Positions 59,611 to 64,000 of a stretch of 64,000 bases of DNA are shown here, piece after piece (positions within the stretch are counted from its first letter, which is position 1; each line of letters starts with the position of its first letter). Where the stretch lies: contig NC_092341.1 in assembly GCF_046630445.1 (NCBI RefSeq), forward strand, positions 130,650,001 to 130,714,000, read 5' to 3'. The position numbers and the translations under genes were made by a program. Below the pieces are notes generated by a model. That model was not told the DNA's origin. It saw only the letters and a program-made list of their open reading frames with translations, and searched no databases. This DNA comes from Rutidosis leptorrhynchoides. Taxonomy: Eukaryota > Streptophyta > Magnoliopsida > Asterales > Asteraceae.

Positions 59611-61719
59611 TCATTTTTCAATCCTTTGTCCTAAAACGGCTCCCATTGCAAAATCACTTGCATCGCACATTAGTTCAAATGGTAGATTCCAATTTGGTGT
59701 TATCATGATCGGTGCAATAGTGAGTTTCTCTTTAAGAATATTAAAAGATTTGATGCATTCATCTGAAAAGATGAATCGAGCATCCTTTTCTAGGAGTTTA
59801 TTCATAGGAGTGGCAATCTTAGAAAAATCTTTTATGAAACGTCGGTATAAACCGGCATGCCCTAGGAAACTCCTAACTCCTCTAACATTGGTGGGATGTG
59901 GAAGTTTAGCAATTACATCTACTTTAGCTCTATCCACTTCAATTCCTTCTTTTGAAATTTTATGTCCAAGAACGATGCCCTCTTTAACCATGAAATGGCA
60001 TTTCTCCCAATTAAGTACTAGATTTGATTGTTCGCATCTAATAAGCATTCGTTCCAGATTAACTAGACATGATTCAAATGTATCACCGAAGACTGAAAAG
60101 TCATCCATGAAAACTTCCATGCATTCTTCTATCATGTCGTGAAAAATCGCCATCATACACCTTTGAAAGGTTGCAGGGGCGTTACAAAGTCCAAATGGCA
60201 TGCGTTTGTAAGCAAAAGTACCATAAGGGCACGTGAATGTGGTTTTCTCTTGATCTTCGGGTGCTATTGGAATTTGAAAATATCCGGAAAATCCATCTTG
60301 AAAACAATAGTAACTATTTCCGGCTAATCTTTCCAACATTTGATCTATGAAAGGTAAGGGAAAGTGATCTTTTATGGTGGCGTCATTTAATTTTCTATAA
60401 TCAATACACACACGCCATCCTGTTACAGTCCTAGTAGGAATAAGCTCATTTTTTTCATTTGTAATGACAGTCATGCCACCCTTCTTAGGCACGCATTGAA
60501 CTGGGCTTACCCATGGACTATCAGAGATTGGATAAATTAGACCTGCATCTAGCAGTTTAATAATCTCTTTCTTAACTACATCTTGCATATTAGGATTTAG
60601 TCTTCGTTGGCGTTGCACATACGTTTTATGACCTTCTTCCATAAGGATTTTATGTGTGCAATACGAAGGACTTATTCCTTTAATATCATGAATCTTCCAT
60701 GCAATGGCTGGTTTATGAGCTTTCAACACAGAAATGAGTTGTGATTTCTCATTTTCAGTAAGAGAAGACGATATTATTACAGGTAATTCAGATTCACCAT
60801 GTAAATAAGCGTATTCCAAATGGTTTGGAAGTGGCTTTAACTCTAATTTCGGAGGTTCTTCTATCGATGATTTGTATTGATATCTGTCTTCTTCTTTTAG
60901 CATTTGAATTTCTTCTGTTGTTGGTTCATATCCATTAGCTATAAGTGTAGCTAACATTTCAGCTTCATCAATTGGTTCATTACCTTCTCCTAAAGAACAT
61001 TCTCCCGTTCCTTGTAATTCTAGAAATTCTTCTAATAATTCTGCATGTGCATCTATAGTTTGAATATAATAACATGTATCATCTGCAGATTGTGGTTGTT
61101 GCATTGCTCTATCAACTGAAAAGGTAACACTCTCATCCTCTATACTTAGGGTCAATTTCTTACTGAACACGTCTATCATTGCTTTAGCTGTGTTTAAGAA
61201 TGGTCTTCCTAATATGAGAGGAACTTGAGAATCTTCTTCCATGTCCAGAACAACAAAATCTACTGGAAATACTAAAGTACCAACTTTAACTAGCATGTTC
61301 TCCATTATCCCTCTAGGATATTTTATTGATCGATCGGCTAGTTGTATGCTTATTCTTGTTGGTTTCAATTCTCCAAGGTCTAGTTTAGCGTATAGTGAAT
61401 ACGGCATTAAATTTATACTAGCACCTAAGTCTGCCAATGCTTCTATTGAACTAAGACTACCCAGAAAACATGGAATTGTGAAACTTCCTGGATCAGATAG
61501 TTTTTCTGGTATCTTATTCAACAGCACTGCTGAACAATTAGCATTCATGGTAACAGCCGAGAGTTCTTCCATTTTCTTTCTATTTGATATTAGATCTTTC
61601 AAGAATTTAGCATATCTAGGCATTCCTGAAATCACATCAATGAAAGGAAGATTTACATTTATCTGTTTAAACATATCCAAGAATTTGGATTGCTCGGCTT
61701 CAAGTTTCTCTTTCTTCAT
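59611..61719 (-). pseudogene. Protease, RT and start of RNase H of element B
   Basis: 702 codons open. Protease: ALADLGASINLMPYSLYAKL and PLILGRPFLNTAKAMIDV. A Glu-rich linker of about 100 residues follows. RT: GWRVCIDYRKLNDATIKDHF, KRMPFGLCNAPATFQRCM and VFMDDFSVFG (catalytic MDD). RNase H starts PFELMCDASDFAMGAVLGQR. It stops at a TGA (59611-59613) that replaces a Trp codon before [14 protein letters not shown]. Same frame as gag; RT residues look intact. Confidence 0.92.
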
Positions 61720-62196
61720 TTTACTCGGGTAAGGAAGTGGTGGTTGGTATGGTTTAACATAAGGTTTATCCTTAATTGTGTTATCTTCATTAACCTTTTC
61801 AACTACCGATTCTTTTTCCTTATCTTTATTAGGTTGTGGTTCTTGTGGAGTAGGAATAGCTTCATCAGAAGTTACATGTATTTCAGGTGGTTTAAGTGTT
61901 GTACCACTTCTTGTGGTAATGGCTTTAGCTGTTTCATTCCGGGGGTTAGCATTTGTATCACTAGGTAGACTTCCCGGTTTTCTTTCACCTATTAACCTTG
62001 CTAGGTTACTTACTTCTTGTTCCAGATTTTAAATAGAAGCTTGTTGATTTCTAAATGCTTGGGCATTTTGTTCATTAGTTTGTTTCTGAGATGTGAAAAA
62101 CTGCGTTTGAGTTTCAACTAGCTTCGTCATCATATCTTCTAAATTTGGCTTTTTATCATCGGTTTGTTGTGGTGGTTTGTTTTGAAAATTAGGTCT

Positions 62197-63486
62197 TTAC
62201 TGATTGTAATTATTATTGGATACTTGTTGATTGCTAGGACCTTGTTGGTTGTTGTATGGAATATTTCGGTTATAATTCTGGTTTTGATTATAAATCGGTC
62301 TTGGCGGTTGATAATTATTCTGATAATTATTTCCAGGCCTTTGGTTTATGTATGAAATATTCTCTCTTTGTTCCATTGTTAATTCAATACTGAGACAATC
62401 TTTTGTCAAATGTGGTCCTCCACACTGCTCACAACTAATTCGTATTGAGTGAATATCTTTAGTCATCTTTTCCATTCGTCTCTCGACAGCATCTATCTTT
62501 GCGGAAATGGAATCTAAGTCATGGCTAGAATCGGCTCTAGCTGCTTTAGATGATCTAACGATATCTTTTTCTTGGTGCCACTCATGTGAGTGGGAAGCAG
62601 TGTTATCAATAATTTTGTAAGCATCAGTTTCGGTTTTCTTCATAATAGAACCACCAGCTGCTATATCTATGTCTTTCCTTGTAGTGATGTCGCATCCTTG
62701 GTAGCATATTTGTACTATTTGACAGGTGTCTAAACCATGTTGCGGACATCCTCTTAACAACTTTCCAAATCTAGTCCACGCCTCATATAGAGTTTCATTC
62801 GGCTTCTGTGTGAATGTAACAATTTCTCCTTGAAGTCTTACTGCTTTAGATGCAGGAAAGAAATGTTTAAGAAATTTTTCAACTAATACGTCCCATGTAT
62901 CAATCGCCCCTTCAGGTAACGATTCCAACCAAACTTTGGCTTCTCCCTTTAAAGTCCAGGGAAATAACATGAGATATATCTGTTCATCCTCCACTTCTCG
63001 GATTTTAAATAGTGTGCAGATCCTATTAAAGGTACGTAGATATTCATTTGGATCTTCCTTCGGCGCACCACTAAATTGGCATTGATTAGTCACCATGTGT
63101 AGAATTTGTCCTTTGATTTCATAATCTGGCGCATTAATGTCTGGATGAGTAATTGCGTGACCTTGGCCAGTGCGTTTAGCTCTCATTCGGTCTTCCATAC
63201 TTAATGGTTCTGTTACTTCCATAATTGAATTTGTTGAATCAAAATCACTAGAGGATTCTGATTTAATGGTTCGTTCCTCAACAATCTCTGTTTGAATGAT
63301 TGGTGGTTCCGGAGGAAAATTTAGTGGTTCAGGATCTATGAATCGTCCCTGAATATTCTCCAGATTCTCAATTGTGAGGTCGGGTTCAAAAAATGGATTA
63401 TCAACGGCGACAATATTAGTTAGATGTCTTGATCTAGTTACAGGTGGTGAACGTACAAAAGGTGATGAACGTCTTGCTTGGTGCAT
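62197..63486 (-). pseudogene. Athila gag of element B
   Basis: ATG 63486 (MHQARRSSPFVRSPPVTRSR), 429 codons open to a TAA at 62197-62199; in A the same position is CAA (Gln). A second TAA lies at 62029-62031 where A has CAA again. The frame otherwise runs on in register into protease at 61719, so gag-pol was a single frame. The capsid region (FSGAPKEDPNEYLRTFNRIC, FFPASKAVRLQGEIVTFTQK) and knuckle CEQCGGPHLTKDC are intact; a Asn/Tyr/Gln-rich region follows. Confidence 0.9.
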
Positions 63487-64000
63487 TCACTGAATATCCT
63501 ATTAGTTTTTAAAAGGAAAGAAAAATTATAATAAGTTATCCAATCAATAGACTTTTCTGATTTTGCCCACGTTTCGAATAGCCAAAAGATGCAGCAGAGG
63601 GGCAGGATTCGTTTGGTCTCAATATAATTGAGGACTGTTTGGCTCCAATAACCCGGTCCACGTACAAATCCAACTATTACTACGAACCAGAAAATTTTGA
63701 TGTCTATCAATTTAACCACTTAAAATAAATTTTCGTAATTTTAAGAAATTTAGATAAGAAGTAGAATAAAAATCTATGTCCTAAAAACTAGAATGGCGAG
63801 AAATAAGAAAGAAAAAGAGTTCGTCGAAAAAGGTCGAAAAAGAAAAATGGTTGAAAAATAAAAGGTGACGGAAAAATAAAAGAAACTTATAAAACTTAAA
63901 AACACTTGACTAACCTAACCTTATTACTACAACTAACTTAAAATTATAATCGCAAATTGAGATTACTAATTGGAATGATAATTGATACATAGGTAAAAGT
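63487..64000 (-). other. Leader of element B, part
   Basis: Non-coding. The conserved pre-gag block (about 63540-63715) has a local difference from A, C and D: 63595-63660 reads AGGGGCAGGATTCGTTTGGT... in place of the shared GTAGCCAGGACCC segment. The PBS is expected outside the window. Confidence 0.65.

Larger units (their letters stand above)
41329..64000 (-). mobile_element. Element B: autonomous Athila-type gypsy, minus strand, split by C
   Basis: 3' LTR 41329-43314, 3' non-coding region, ATHILA ORF-1 (46733-45387), putative intron, zinc-knuckle ORF, second protease-like ORF (split by C), integrase, RNase H, RT, protease, gag (63486) and leader running off the window. Element C (49394-57232, duplication GCATT at 49389-49393 and 57233-57237) is inserted in it. 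B interrupts the RT of A after ...GAATGTAAC. Its 5' LTR and PBS should lie near 64.7 kb, outside the window. Confidence 0.88.

Overview
This is a transposable-element-dense stretch of plant nuclear DNA. It is AT-rich and has (TA)n and (TTA)n microsatellites, Stowaway-type MITEs, an L1 LINE remnant, Ty1/copia fragments and several Ty3/gypsy lineages found in plants (Athila, Tat, Tekay-type chromovirus). The repeat spectrum looks like a eudicot, and my recollection of similar LTR text points to Asteraceae, but that is inference only. I see no convincing host gene, no rRNA and no functional tRNA. Every recognisable coding region belongs to a retroelement, and nearly all are broken by stops or frameshifts.

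Left part (1-9541), old and fragmented: an Athila-like LTR on the minus strand (1-1086); a Tat-lineage gypsy fragment with broken gag and protease (about 1437-4557); a copia-type LTR end (about 4620-5150); a minus-strand copia LTR with its leader (about 5151-6358); a decayed antisense L1 (about 6540-7560); then a low-copy-looking island (7561-9541) with three MITE-like elements.

The rest (9542-64000) is a nest of LTR retrotransposons that can be unpicked from termini and 5-bp target duplications. A copia element H (9542-10952 and 19360-19570) is split by element D, a non-autonomous Athila relative on the minus strand (10953-19354, TSD CAAGG). H is cut again at 19571 by element E, which has an unusually long LTR of about 4.1 kb. 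Inside E's 5' LTR sits F, a nearly intact Tekay-type chromovirus (21234-30220, TSD ATTAT). E's internal region is cut at 34889 by A, a plus-strand autonomous Athila. A's reverse transcriptase is cut at 41329 by B, a minus-strand autonomous Athila whose 5' LTR lies beyond the window. B is itself split by C, a plus-strand non-autonomous Athila relative (49394-57232, TSD GCATT). The inferred order is H > E > A > B > C, five levels, with D and F as side insertions.

How the parts fit together: A and B carry Athila gag-pro-RT-RNaseH-IN. B also has, downstream of integrase, a second aspartic-protease-like ORF, a small zinc-knuckle ORF and the ATHILA ORF-1 (env-position) gene behind a plausible intron. 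C and D lack pol. They keep LTRs, a tRNA-Asp-type primer site, a leader block and a 3' region related to A and B, plus one ORF with a gag-type zinc knuckle and an unrecognised C-terminal part, as expected of elements mobilised in trans by an autonomous Athila.

The most unusual signals are non-coding. (1) F's LTR holds an array of six stem-loops with the same loop but different, mutually complementary stems. (2) Pairs of GC-rich palindromes sit just upstream of the TATA box in the Athila LTRs and recur internally; their arms differ between families while the dyad symmetry is kept. F has an analogous set of four. (3) B has a second protease. All coordinates were read by eye; identities given are hand counts or estimates.
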